64,000 bases of DNA from VYDC01 sp963667515 (GCA_963667515.2 CAXXXY010000002.1:310001-374000); one strand, 5' to 3'; numbered from the stretch's first letter, positions 16,301-24,547 are shown. A program made the numbers and translations. Notes: a model not told the origin generated them from the letters alone.

Positions 16301-17350
16301 TGTACTACCCAGGAAGGTTGTTCACAGGCGGGAGGCGGGGACGGCCCCGCCGACGCCGCCGTGCGGTCGGCGGTGATTGTAGCGGTAGAGCCAGCGTGGG
16401 AGCTGGCGCAGCCGCTCGGCGTTGGAGCGGTAGGGGCGGGCGTAGGCCCACTCGTTCTGCAGGATCTGGATGAAACGCTCGGCTTTGCCGTTCGTCTGCG
16501 GGCGGTAGGGCCGCGTGTGCGACAGCCGCACGTCTGCGGCAGCGGCGGCGCCGTGGAAGCTGCGGGCGACGGTGTAGGCCTTCGCGTTGTCGGTCAGGAC
16601 CCGGCGCACGCGCACGCCACGCCGGCGGAAGGCCGCGAGCGCCTGCTCGAGGAAGGCGGCGCAGCTCGCGCCACGCTCGTCGGGCAGGACGGAGACGTAG
16701 GCGTAACGGCTGTGGTCGTCGACGGCGACGTGTAGGTACTCCAGCCCCAGCGAACGCCGCGAATGCGGCCCGGAGCGCGTCTCGGCGAAGCCAGGCGCCA
16801 TTCGCTTGCCGCCGCCCTCGGGGACGCGCCCGAGCTTCTTCACGTCGAGATGCAGCAGGTCGCCGGGGGCGTCGTGCTCGTAGCGGACCGGCTCCCGGGT
16901 GACGCGGTGCAGGCGGTCGAGCCGGTTGAGGCCGCGGCGCCGCAGCACGGCGTAGACCGTGGAGCGGGCGACCCCGAGCGCCCACTGGATGCGATGCGGC
17001 CCGAATCCCTGCGTGCGTCGCACGGCGCAGATGCGTCGCTCCAGCTCGGGCGGCGTGCGCCGGGGATGCGCGCGCGGGGCGGAGCTGCGGTCCTCGAGCC
17101 CTGCCGCTCCCTCCGCCCGGAAGCGCCCCAGCCACTTGGCAACGGTGTGGCGGGAGACGCGGAAGTGGCGAGCGACCTCAGCCTGGGGCCAGCCGGCGTC
17201 CACTTCCCGCACGAGCTCGAGTCGGGTCAGCGGCGTCAGCCGCGCGTTACGATGGGCCATGAGGGTGTCCTCTCCTCGCTACTGCCGTGCTGTCACACAC
17301 AGCAGCGGGCGAGGCCCCTCATCCTGTCAACAACCTACGTGGGAACTACA
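16301..17350 (-). mobile_element. IS481-family insertion sequence, copy 1
   Basis: A 1050-bp element. The terminal inverted repeats of 28 bp match at 23 positions: one begins TGTAGTTCCCACGTAGG, the other TGTACTACCCAGGAAGG. The flanks are tCTAGc (left) and aCTAGc (right), so the CTAG core is duplicated but the outermost left base differs. It separates tandem repeat units B and C, which read through continuously if the element is removed. That supports simple insertion at CTAG. Confidence 0.93.
16322..17260 (-). CDS. IS481-family DDE transposase (copy 1)
   Basis: A 312-residue transposase. The N-terminal helix-turn-helix (WPQAEVARHFRVSRHTVAKWLGRF, first part residues about 24-36) and a second DNA-binding region (FGPHRIQWALGVARSTVY) precede the RNase H-fold catalytic core. 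Likely DDE residues are the Asp in LHLDVKKLG, the Asp in LTDNAKAYT and the Glu in NGKAERFIQILQNEW. Downstream lies HRPHGGVGGAVPASRL. The D-V-K-K-L motif is typical of IS481. GAGGAGAGG precedes the ATG. It carries out cut-and-paste or copy-out transposition and is presumably active, since all copies are intact. Confidence 0.93.
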   Translation of the reverse strand: MAHRNARLTPLTRLELVREVDAGWPQAEVARHFRVSRHTVAKWLGRFRAEGAAGLEDRSSAPRAHPRRTPPELERRICAVRRTQGFGPHRIQWALGVARSTVYAVLRRRGLNRLDRLHRVTREPVRYEHDAPGDLLHLDVKKLGRVPEGGGKRMAPGFAETRSGPHSRRSLGLEYLHVAVDDHSRYAYVSVLPDERGASCAAFLEQALAAFRRRGVRVRRVLTDNAKAYTVARSFHGAAAAADVRLSHTRPYRPQTNGKAERFIQILQNEWAYARPYRSNAERLRQLPRWLYRYNHRRPHGGVGGAVPASRL

Positions 17351-17352
17351 AC

Positions 17353-17546
17353 TAGCCCTCTGCGCCGCCGCTCGTTCGCGCCGCCGCCGCGGCCCCGCTT
17401 CGAGGAGCGGCAGCCCCTCGGGTCGAGCGGAACGCTCGCGCTAGCTCTCTGGGCCGCCGCTCGTCGGCGCTGCCGCCGGGGCCCCGCTTCGAGGAGCGGC
17501 AGCCCTTGGGTCGAGCGGAACGCTCGTCGAGCGGAACGCTCGCGCC
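17353..17546. repeat. Tandem repeat units C and D with hairpins
   Basis: Two further approximately 90-bp units follow IS copy 1. Each starts with CTAG, continues with TCT.CGCCGCCGCTCG and GCTTCGAGGAGCGGCAGCCC, and ends in CGAGCGGAACGCTCG (17424-17438, 17512-17526, and an extra 17528-17542). Unit D is read through by the dsbA frame and supplies its last 32 codons and stop. Confidence 0.8.
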
Positions 17547-18349
17547 TCGCGGATGGCCTCGCGGTACACCTCGATGGGGTGCAGGCCCGTGAGCAGCCGC
17601 CCGTTGATCAGCACCGACGGTGTCGAGGAGATGCCGACGGCGCGCGCCTGCGCGTCCAGCTCGCGCGCCTCGGCGCGCTTCTGTTCCGAGTCGAGGCAGT
17701 CGTCGAAGCGATCCACGTCCAGCCCGCCCGCGGCCTCGGCGATCTCTCGCGCGTAGCTCTTCAGGTTGTCGCGGGAGAACGTGCCGTCGTTGTGGCTGGG
17801 GCTCTGCCGCAGGAAGAGGATGTCGTGCATCTCCCAGAAGCGGCCCTGGTCCGCGGCGCAGAGCGCGGCCTCGTTGGCGGGCTGCGAGTCGGCGCCCAGC
17901 ACCAGCACCGGCACGTACTCCAGGGTGGCCTGCCCGCTCTCGATGAACTCGGCGCGCAGCTGGGGGCTGATCTCGTCGTGGAAGCGCTGACAGAACGGGC
18001 ACTGGAAGTCCGAGAACTTGAGGATGCGCACCCGGGCGCCGGGGTCGCCCTCCACGCGGCCGTCGACGGCGCCGCGCGCGAGCGGCTCGTACGGCGCGTC
18101 GGAGCCGCCGTCGTCGGAGCCCGCCTGGCTCACGACGATCAGCACCAGCACGACCAGCACCGCGCCCGCGATCGAGCCGATGGTCAGGAAGCCGCCGAAC
18201 GAGTCGACGGTGGCACGCCATCCGTGGCGGGAGCCGCGGCCGGTCGGGGGGTCACCGGGCGCGCTGGCGGGGGCCTTGGCGCCCGCGTCGCCCGTCGCGC
18301 CGTCGCGCCGAGCGCGTCGCTTGCGGCTTCGAGGCCCGTCGCCGCTCAT
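17441..18349 (-). CDS. Membrane-anchored DsbA/thioredoxin-fold oxidoreductase
   Basis: A 302-residue protein starting at ATG 18349 (GAGGGG upstream). A basic, disordered N-terminus is followed by one membrane helix (about 55-74) and an extracytoplasmic DsbA domain. The active site FSDFQCPFC (C117/C120) sits early in the domain, and the cis-proline loop SSTPSVLING sits late. It should introduce disulfides into exported proteins and be recycled by the nearby VKOR. Residues about 271-302 (AFRSTSVPLDPRAAAP and onward) are encoded by repeat unit D, so the native C-terminus was probably near EVYREAIRE. The gene follows the DUF3105 gene by 16 bp and shares its anchor motif. Confidence 0.85.
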   Translation of the reverse strand: MSGDGPRSRKRRARRDGATGDAGAKAPASAPGDPPTGRGSRHGWRATVDSFGGFLTIGSIAGAVLVVLVLIVVSQAGSDDGGSDAPYEPLARGAVDGRVEGDPGARVRILKFSDFQCPFCQRFHDEISPQLRAEFIESGQATLEYVPVLVLGADSQPANEAALCAADQGRFWEMHDILFLRQSPSHNDGTFSRDNLKSYAREIAEAAGGLDVDRFDDCLDSEQKRAEARELDAQARAVGISSTPSVLINGRLLTGLHPIEVYREAIREARAFRSTSVPLDPRAAAPRSGAPAAAPTSGGPES

Positions 18350-18365
18350 GCGCGCCGTCCCCTCG

Positions 18366-19019
18366 CTAGCGGACGCCGGGCTCGGGCGAGCGGTTGCGGT
18401 TGGTGCGGATGAACTCGCGCGCCAGCTCCTCATTCAGCGAGCTCATCGGCAGCAGGCGCCCCCACGAGGCGAGCGCGATCGGCATCGCGTTCTGCGGACG
18501 CGGGCTCAGGATCGCGTCGCCGCCCAGGGAGTCGGCGATGTCCCGCAGGGAGCGCACCGTCTCCTCGTCCACCAGGTCGGGGTGGTAGCTGATCCAGACG
18601 ATGCCGTGCTCCAGCGCGTGGATCGCGTTGCCATCATGGATGGGGGCATCGTAGACGCCGGTGCGCTGCGGCACGTCGAAGTGGGGGCCGCCGGTGGGCG
18701 GCTCGCCGGGGATCAGCTGGAGCTGCGCGGGGTCGCCGCCGGGGATGTGGGTGGCCTGAGCGGAGACGCGCGCCTCCCCCAGCAGCGCCGAGCTCGACAC
18801 CTCGGCCGTGGAGGAGGGGAGGTTCGCGATCACCAGCGCGGCGACGATGATCACCGCGCCGCCGACCACGCCGATGGTGAGGAAGCCGCCGAAGGAGTCG
18901 ACGGTGCTGCGCCAGCCGCGGCGCCCCGTGGTGCCGCCGTCCCCGCTGCCCGCGCCCGCGCCCGCGGGCTCGCCTGCGGTGGCCGCCTGCCGTGCCCGCC
19001 GCCGTCGCTCTCCAGCCAT
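18366..19019 (-). CDS. DUF3105 membrane-anchored protein
   Basis: A 217-residue protein. A short basic N-terminus and one membrane helix (about 48-66) precede an extracytoplasmic DUF3105 domain. The domain includes PPTGGPHFDVPQRTGVYD, a NAIHALEHGIVWISYHPD segment with candidate metal-binding His residues, and the closing ALASWGRLLPM. DUF3105 is common in Chloroflexota and Actinobacteria, and its biochemical role is not established. The segment TVDSFGGFLTIG just before the helix (residues 39-50) is identical in the adjacent DsbA. It is cotranscribed with dsbA. Confidence 0.85.
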   Translation of the reverse strand: MAGERRRRARQAATAGEPAGAGAGSGDGGTTGRRGWRSTVDSFGGFLTIGVVGGAVIIVAALVIANLPSSTAEVSSSALLGEARVSAQATHIPGGDPAQLQLIPGEPPTGGPHFDVPQRTGVYDAPIHDGNAIHALEHGIVWISYHPDLVDEETVRSLRDIADSLGGDAILSPRPQNAMPIALASWGRLLPMSSLNEELAREFIRTNRNRSPEPGVR

Positions 19020-19267
19020 GCCAGCCCTCCGAGCGGTCGCCGTGCGACCGTCGCTGCGTGGCCGCCGTGCGGCCGTCGCTGCGCGGCTCTCGATGCGCGG
19101 TCCTCGATGCGCGGCTCTCGATGCGCGGTCCTCGATGCGCGGTGGGAGCGCGCGGCTCCCATTATCCGGCCGTCGCGCGTAGCCGCCAGCGGGGGCTCCC
19201 CGACGGCGGCGGCGGCGGCGGCGCGGCGGCGGCGCGGCGGCGGCGCGGCGGCGCGGCGGCGGCTAGA
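19020..19267. repeat. Low-complexity gene-free stretch: 14-bp and GGC repeats
   Basis: Four tandem 14-bp units (GCGGCTCTCGATGC alternating with GCGGTCCTCGATGC) occupy 19083-19138. A GGC/GCGGC simple repeat fills about 19203-19262, directly before IS copy 2. No open frame with coding character was found here. It is upstream of the DUF3105 start, so its promoter should lie within. Confidence 0.65.
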
Positions 19268-20317
19268 TGTAGTTCCCACGTAGGTTGTTGACAGGATGAG
19301 GGGCCTCGCCCGCTGCTGTGTGTGACAGCACGGCAGTAGCGAGGAGAGGACACCCTCATGGCCCATCGTAACGCGCGGCTGACGCCGCTGACCCGACTCG
19401 AGCTCGTGCGGGAAGTGGACGCCGGCTGGCCCCAGGCTGAGGTCGCTCGCCACTTCCGCGTCTCCCGCCACACCGTTGCCAAGTGGCTGGGGCGCTTCCG
19501 GGCGGAGGGAGCGGCAGGGCTCGAGGACCGCAGCTCCGCCCCGCGCGCGCATCCCCGGCGCACGCCGCCCGAGCTGGAGCGACGCATCTGCGCCGTGCGA
19601 CGCACGCAGGGATTCGGGCCGCATCGCATCCAGTGGGCGCTCGGGGTCGCCCGCTCCACGGTCTACGCCGTGCTGCGGCGCCGCGGCCTCAACCGGCTCG
19701 ACCGCCTGCACCGCGTCACCCGGGAGCCGGTCCGCTACGAGCACGACGCCCCCGGCGACCTGCTGCATCTCGACGTGAAGAAGCTCGGGCGCGTCCCCGA
19801 GGGCGGCGGCAAGCGAATGGCGCCTGGCTTCGCCGAGACGCGCTCCGGGCCGCATTCGCGGCGTTCGCTGGGGCTGGAGTACCTACACGTCGCCGTCGAC
19901 GACCACAGCCGTTACGCCTACGTCTCCGTCCTGCCCGACGAGCGTGGCGCGAGCTGCGCCGCCTTCCTCGAGCAGGCGCTCGCGGCCTTCCGCCGGCGTG
20001 GCGTGCGCGTGCGCCGGGTCCTGACCGACAACGCGAAGGCCTACACCGTCGCCCGCAGCTTCCACGGCGCCGCCGCTGCCGCAGACGTGCGGCTGTCGCA
20101 CACGCGGCCCTACCGCCCGCAGACGAACGGCAAAGCCGAGCGTTTCATCCAGATCCTGCAGAACGAGTGGGCCTACGCCCGCCCCTACCGCTCCAACGCC
20201 GAGCGGCTGCGCCAGCTCCCACGCTGGCTCTACCGCTACAATCACCGCCGACCGCACGGCCGCGTCGGCGGGGCCGTCCCCGCCTCCCGCCTGTGAACAA
20301 CCTTCCTGGGTAGTACA
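19268..20317 (+). mobile_element. IS481-family insertion sequence, copy 2
   Basis: 1050 bp, with inverted repeats at 19268-19295 and 20290-20317. Flanks are gCTAGa (left) and gCTAGc (right), matching at five of six bases. The right CTAG is the stop codon of clpB, so the insertion lies exactly at the end of that gene and regenerates its TAG. Confidence 0.93.
19358..20296 (+). CDS. IS481-family DDE transposase (copy 2)
   Basis: 312 residues, identical to the other copies except HGRVGG in place of HGGVGG near the C-terminus (a G-to-R change). Domain layout is as in copy 1. It runs tail-to-tail with clpB, separated from it by 22 bp. Confidence 0.93.
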   Translation: MAHRNARLTPLTRLELVREVDAGWPQAEVARHFRVSRHTVAKWLGRFRAEGAAGLEDRSSAPRAHPRRTPPELERRICAVRRTQGFGPHRIQWALGVARSTVYAVLRRRGLNRLDRLHRVTREPVRYEHDAPGDLLHLDVKKLGRVPEGGGKRMAPGFAETRSGPHSRRSLGLEYLHVAVDDHSRYAYVSVLPDERGASCAAFLEQALAAFRRRGVRVRRVLTDNAKAYTVARSFHGAAAAADVRLSHTRPYRPQTNGKAERFIQILQNEWAYARPYRSNAERLRQLPRWLYRYNHRRPHGRVGGAVPASRL

Positions 20318-20318
20318 G

Positions 20319-22817
20319 CTAGCCGGCCACCCCCTCCTCGCTGGCGGTGGCGCCGCCGCCGCCGTCGAGCTGGGCGCGGGCGCCGGGCTCGCGCGCGCCA
20401 CGCTCGCGGGTGAACGCGAACTCGCCCGCCTCGTCGACATCGACGAGCACACGGTCGCCCGCCTCGAACTCGCCGCCCAGCACGCGCTTGGCGAGCGGGT
20501 TCTCGACGCGGCGCTCGATGGTGCGCCTGAGCGGGCGCGCGCCGAAGTCCGGGTCGTAGCCCTCGGTCACCAGGCGCTCGCGCGCCGCCGCGCTGACCAC
20601 GAACTCCACCTGCCGCTCGGCCAGGCGCTCGCGCACCTCGTCGAGCATCAGGTCCGCGATCTGGGCGATCTCGGGCTCCGTCAGCGGCTCGAAGACGATG
20701 GTGTCGTCGAGGCGGTTCAGGAACTCGGGGCGGAAGGTGCGCTTCAGCGCCTCCTCCACCGAGCGCACGAGGACGTCGCGCTCCGTCTCGTTCTGCGGAC
20801 GGCGGAAGCCGATCGCTCCCTGCTTCTCCCCCGTCCCCAGGTTGGAGGTGAGGATCACGACGGTGTTGCGGAAGTCCACCACGCGCCCGTGCGTGTCGGT
20901 CAGCCGCCCGTCGTCCATGATCTGCAGCAGCGTGTTGAAGACATCGGGGTGCGCCTTCTCGATCTCGTCGAAGAGGATCACCCGGTAGGGGCGCCGCCGC
21001 ACCGCCTCCGTCAGCTCGCCGGCCTGGTCGTAGCCGACGTAGCCAGGCGGCGCGCCGAAGAGCCGCGACACGGTGTGCCGCTCCTGGAACTCCGACATGT
21101 CGAGGCGCAGCAGCGCGTCCTCGTCGTCGAAGAGGTAGCCCGCGAGCCCCTTGGCGAGGTGCGTCTTCCCGACGCCGGTGGGGCCCACGAAGATGAACGA
21201 GCCGATGGGGCGCCGCGGGTCCTTGAGGCCCGAGCGGGCGCGCCGGATGGCGTCGGCCAGCGCCTCGATCGCGGCGTCCTGCCCGACCACGCGGCCGTGC
21301 AGCGCCTCCTCCATGTGCAGCAGCTTCGCCGCCTCGCCCTCCAGCAGCCGGTCGACCGGGATGCCGGTCACCTGCGCCAGCAGCGTGGCGATGTCCTGCT
21401 CGCCCACCTCCTCGGAGAGGTCGTGCTCGCCGCCGAGCTCGGCCTTCAGCCGCTCGTAGCGCTCCTGCACCTCGATCACCTGCTGCTTGATGCGGGCGGC
21501 GGCCTCGTAGTCCTCGCGCGCCGCCGCGGCGTCGAGGCGGGAGGATGCGTCGTCGAGCTGCGTGCGCAGCTCGCGCATCTCGGGCGTCAGCGACTCCGCC
21601 TGGATCACGTGGCGGGAGGCGGCCTCGTCCACCAGGTCAATCGCCTTGTCGGGGAGCTGGCGCCCCGTGACGTAGCGGTCGGAGAGCCGTGCCGCGGCCT
21701 CGATCGCCTCGTCGGCGATACGCAGGCCGTGGTGCTCCTCGTAGCGGGCGCGCAGCCCGCGCAGGATCTCGATCGTCTCCTCCACCGAGGGCGCGTCGAC
21801 GTAGACCGGGGAGAAGCGGCGCTCCAGCGCCGGGTCCTTCTCCACCCGCTCGCGGTACTCGCCGAGGGTGGTCGCGCCGATCACGTGCAGCTCACCGCGG
21901 GCGAGCGCCGGCTTTAGCATGTTGCCCGCGTCGATCGCGCCCTCGGCGCCGCCCGCGCCCACCAGCGTGTGCAGCTCGTCCAGGAAGACCAGCACCTCGC
22001 CCGCGGACTCGCGCACCTCGCGGATCACGGACTGCAGCCGCTCCTCGAACTCGCCGCGGAACTTCGCGCCCGCGAGCATGCCCGGCAGGTCGAGCGCCAG
22101 CACGCGCTTGCCGCGCAGCCGATCCGGCACGTCGTCGGCGATGATGCGCTGCGCCAGCCCCTCGACGACGGCGGTCTTGCCGACGCCGGCCTCGCCGATC
22201 AGCACCGGGTTGTTCTTGGTGCGGCGGTTGAGGATCTGCATCACGCGCGAGATCTCGGCCTCGCGCCCGACCACCGGGTCGAGCTTGCCCTGCCGCGCGT
22301 ACTCGGTGAGGTCGCGGCTGTAGCGCGCGAGCGCCTGGTAGCGCGACTCGGCGGTCGGCGAGTCGACGCGGGCCGTGCCGCGGATCTCGCGCAGCGCCTG
22401 GTAGATCGCCTCCTTGGTGATGCGCTCCTCCTGGAAGAGGCGCGCGGCCTCGCCCTCGCGCTCATCGGCGATGGCGATCAGCAGGTGCTCGACGCCCACG
22501 TAGTCGTCCTGCAGCCGATCGGCCTCGGCGTTGGCGGCCTCGAGCATCCGCACGATGCGGGGCGTGGTGTAGATCTGCACCACGTCGTACTCGAGCTTCG
22601 GCGCCTTCGCCAGCTCCTGCGCGAGCCGCTGCGTCGCGCGCCCTGCGTCGATGCCGAGCCGCGTCAGCAGGTCCGGCACGAGCCCCTCGTGCTGCCCCAG
22701 CAGCGCGAGCAGCACGTGCTCCACGTCCCACTGCGAGTGCCGCTGCTCGCGCACCATCTGCTGCGACGCCTGGATCACCTGCTGCGCCTGCTCCGTGAAG
22801 CGGTCCTGCCTCATCAT
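20319..22817 (-). CDS. clpB: ClpB disaggregase
   Basis: An 832-residue Hsp100 chaperone. ATG 22817 is selected because AAGGAG lies eight bases upstream. The longer frame to 22898 adds a non-homologous stretch. The order is Clp N-domain (RFTEQAQQVIQAS, VEHVLLALL), AAA-1 with Walker A GEAGVGKT (208-215), coiled-coil middle domain (about 400-520), AAA-2 with Walker A GPTGVGKT, and sensor/C-terminal domain (FGARPLRRTIER). It threads aggregated proteins in cooperation with DnaK and DnaJ. There is a non-conserved Gly/Ala-rich tail. It is the last gene of the dnaJ-hspR-clpB transcript, and its stop is the target of IS copy 2. Confidence 0.97.
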   Translation of the reverse strand: MMRQDRFTEQAQQVIQASQQMVREQRHSQWDVEHVLLALLGQHEGLVPDLLTRLGIDAGRATQRLAQELAKAPKLEYDVVQIYTTPRIVRMLEAANAEADRLQDDYVGVEHLLIAIADEREGEAARLFQEERITKEAIYQALREIRGTARVDSPTAESRYQALARYSRDLTEYARQGKLDPVVGREAEISRVMQILNRRTKNNPVLIGEAGVGKTAVVEGLAQRIIADDVPDRLRGKRVLALDLPGMLAGAKFRGEFEERLQSVIREVRESAGEVLVFLDELHTLVGAGGAEGAIDAGNMLKPALARGELHVIGATTLGEYRERVEKDPALERRFSPVYVDAPSVEETIEILRGLRARYEEHHGLRIADEAIEAAARLSDRYVTGRQLPDKAIDLVDEAASRHVIQAESLTPEMRELRTQLDDASSRLDAAAAREDYEAAARIKQQVIEVQERYERLKAELGGEHDLSEEVGEQDIATLLAQVTGIPVDRLLEGEAAKLLHMEEALHGRVVGQDAAIEALADAIRRARSGLKDPRRPIGSFIFVGPTGVGKTHLAKGLAGYLFDDEDALLRLDMSEFQERHTVSRLFGAPPGYVGYDQAGELTEAVRRRPYRVILFDEIEKAHPDVFNTLLQIMDDGRLTDTHGRVVDFRNTVVILTSNLGTGEKQGAIGFRRPQNETERDVLVRSVEEALKRTFRPEFLNRLDDTIVFEPLTEPEIAQIADLMLDEVRERLAERQVEFVVSAAARERLVTEGYDPDFGARPLRRTIERRVENPLAKRVLGGEFEAGDRVLVDVDEAGEFAFTRERGAREPGARAQLDGGGGATASEEGVAG

Positions 22818-22884
22818 CTGGTCGTCTCCTTCACGGGCGGCTCGCCGGCCGCGTCGTCGTTGCTCATCCCCGCCGGGCCCGCCA

Positions 22885-23292
22885 TCACGGCACCCCACCC
22901 GCCCGTAGCCGCTCGATCTCGCGTCGCGCCGCGTCGAGGTCGCGCGCCTGTTGCTCCAGCGCCGCGCGCATCTCCTCGATCTGGGCGCCCATGCGCAGGA
23001 TCACGTCGGCCCCCGCGAGGTTCACCCCCAGCTCCTCCACCAGCCGCAGCACCTGCCGCACCCGCTCCACGTCCGCGAAGGAGTAGAGCCGCGTGTTGCC
23101 CGAGGAGCGCGCCGGCGTCACGAGGCCGATGCGCTCGTAGGAGCGCAGCGTCTGCTGGTGAACGCCGACCATCGACGCGACGACCGAGATCTGGAAGACG
23201 GGCTGCTCCGGGTGGATCTCCCCCGCGCGCCGCGGGCGGCGGCGCCGCTCCTCTCCCGGCATCCGCTCCCGCGTCACCCCATCCCCCGTCAT
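22885..23292 (-). CDS. hspR: HspR, MerR-type heat-shock repressor
   Basis: A 135-residue protein. It has a MerR-like winged-helix domain (PVFQISVVASMVGVHQQTLRSYERIGLVTPAR, spanning residues about 31-62, then NTRLYSFADVERV) and a short helical C-terminus with a coiled coil. The NTR.YS.AD pattern and the association with dnaJ and clpB identify HspR, which represses heat-shock operons at HAIR sites with DnaK as co-repressor. Its ATG overlaps the dnaJ TGA by four bases. I did not find a convincing HAIR inverted repeat upstream of dnaJ. Confidence 0.9.
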   Translation of the reverse strand: MTGDGVTRERMPGEERRRRPRRAGEIHPEQPVFQISVVASMVGVHQQTLRSYERIGLVTPARSSGNTRLYSFADVERVRQVLRLVEELGVNLAGADVILRMGAQIEEMRAALEQQARDLDAARREIERLRAGGVP

Positions 23293-24452
23293 AGGGCCGC
23301 CCCCGTCCCGCTTTCCGCGCCGCTCTCCGCATCGCGCCGGGGCTCGCGGTCGGTCTCGCGCTGTGCCTCGCTCTCGGCCTCGCTGCGGGCGTCACGCCGC
23401 TGCGCGTCGCCCGTCGAGCTCTCGCGCAGCCGCGCCAGCAGCTCGCGCTGCTCGTCGGTCAGCTCGCTCGGCAGCGTGATGCGCACGCGCGCCAGCAGAT
23501 CGCCGAAGCCGCCGCGCGGCCGCGGCATGCCCTGCCTCGCCAGCCGGAAGACGCGCCCGCCCTCCGTCCCCGCGGGGATCGACAGCGCGAGCGCCCTCCC
23601 CTTCAGCGTCGGCACGCGCGCCTCGCCGCCGAGCGCGGCGTCCCAGACCGGGACGTCCACCTCCAGCTCCAGCTCGTCGCCGCGCCGCGTGAAGATCGGG
23701 TGCGGCTCCACCGCCACGCGCAGGTAGAGGTCGCCCGCCGGCCCGCCGCCCGCGCCCTGCCCGCCCTTGCCGGCCAGCCGCACGCGCGCGCCGTCCTGGA
23801 TGCCGGCGGGGATCGTCACCTCCAGCCGCCGCACGGAGCCGGCGCTGCCGCTGCCGCGGCAGGCGTGGCAGGTGGCGCCGGCGACCTTCCCGCCGCCGTT
23901 GCAGACGCGGCAGCGCCCGCCGCCCTCCGCCACCTCGATGGTGCGCGTGGCGCCGTGGTAGGCCTCCTCCAGCGTGATGCGCACGGGGTGCTCGGCGTCG
24001 CGGCCGCGGCGGCGCCCGCCCGCGGCGCCGCGGCGGAACATCCGATCGAAGATCCCGCCGCCGCCGGCGTCCCCCTGCCGGGCGAAGAGCTCGTCGATGT
24101 CCACGCCCTCGGCCGCGCCCTGCGCGCCGATGACGTCGCCGAGGTCGAAGGCGAAGCCGCCGCCGCCCGGGCCGGCGCGCCCGCCGCCCGCGGCCCGCTG
24201 CTGGCGGCGCAGCTCCTCGATCTGGTCGGCGTGCTGCCACTGCTCGCCGTAGCGGTCGTACTTGTCGCGCGACTCCGGGTCGGAGAGCACCTGGTGGGCA
24301 GCGTTGATCTCCTTGAAGCGCGACTCCGCGGCCTCGTCGCCGGGGTTCACGTCGGGGTGGTACTGGCGCGCGAGGCGCAGATACGCCTCGCGGATCTCCT
24401 TCGCGGAGGCGTCGCGCTTCACGCCGAGCGTCGAGTACAGGTCTCCTGCCAT
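23289..24452 (-). CDS. dnaJ: DnaJ co-chaperone with reduced zinc-finger region
   Basis: A 387-residue protein. The N-terminal J-domain carries HPD (32-34). A Gly-rich linker (about 85-145) is followed by a cysteine region and the two C-terminal beta-barrel domains. It stimulates DnaK ATPase and delivers substrates. Canonical DnaJ has four CXXCXGXG repeats. Here only two remain (CRVCNGGG at 181-188 and CHACRGSG at 195-202), enough for a single zinc site. The C-terminal tail is Glu/Arg-rich and variable. It is the first gene of the dnaJ-hspR-clpB transcript; dnaK and grpE are not in this window. Confidence 0.92.
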   Translation of the reverse strand: MAGDLYSTLGVKRDASAKEIREAYLRLARQYHPDVNPGDEAAESRFKEINAAHQVLSDPESRDKYDRYGEQWQHADQIEELRRQQRAAGGGRAGPGGGGFAFDLGDVIGAQGAAEGVDIDELFARQGDAGGGGIFDRMFRRGAAGGRRRGRDAEHPVRITLEEAYHGATRTIEVAEGGGRCRVCNGGGKVAGATCHACRGSGSAGSVRRLEVTIPAGIQDGARVRLAGKGGQGAGGGPAGDLYLRVAVEPHPIFTRRGDELELEVDVPVWDAALGGEARVPTLKGRALALSIPAGTEGGRVFRLARQGMPRPRGGFGDLLARVRITLPSELTDEQRELLARLRESSTGDAQRRDARSEAESEAQRETDREPRRDAESGAESGTGAAL

Positions 24453-24463
24453 GCATCGAGGCT

Positions 24464-24492
24464 AGTATATTTCAATGGAGCTGTGTACGAAA
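24464..24492 (-). promoter_or_regulatory. Probable promoter of dnaJ-hspR-clpB
   Basis: On the minus strand TATACT (24469-24464) lies 11 bp before the dnaJ ATG, with a weak TTTCGT 17 bp upstream (24492-24487). The messenger would have a leader of only a few bases. The 24.46-24.55 kb interval is distinctly AT-richer than its surroundings. Confidence 0.4.
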
Positions 24493-24517
24493 TATGAGCG
24501 AATTTCTAGCAGATAGC

Positions 24518-24547
24518 TTGACGCACGGAGTTGTGCATAGCTGGGAT
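24518..24547 (+). promoter_or_regulatory. Promoter of hsp20
   Basis: TTGACG (24518-24523) and TGGGAT (24542-24547) are separated by 18 bp, about 97 bp upstream of the hsp20 ATG. It is divergent from the dnaJ promoter, so one HspR-type operator could serve both. Confidence 0.5.

Noticed and set aside
16301..20317. Inversion of 17.35-19.27 kb between IS copies 1 and 2
   Set aside because: Swapping flanks would give copy 1 a perfect duplication, but the tandem repeat units B and C join correctly across copy 1 as it stands, favouring simple insertion.
22818..22898. Longer N-terminus for ClpB
   Set aside because: The 27 extra residues are charged and non-homologous, and the AAGGAG site fits the ATG at 22817.
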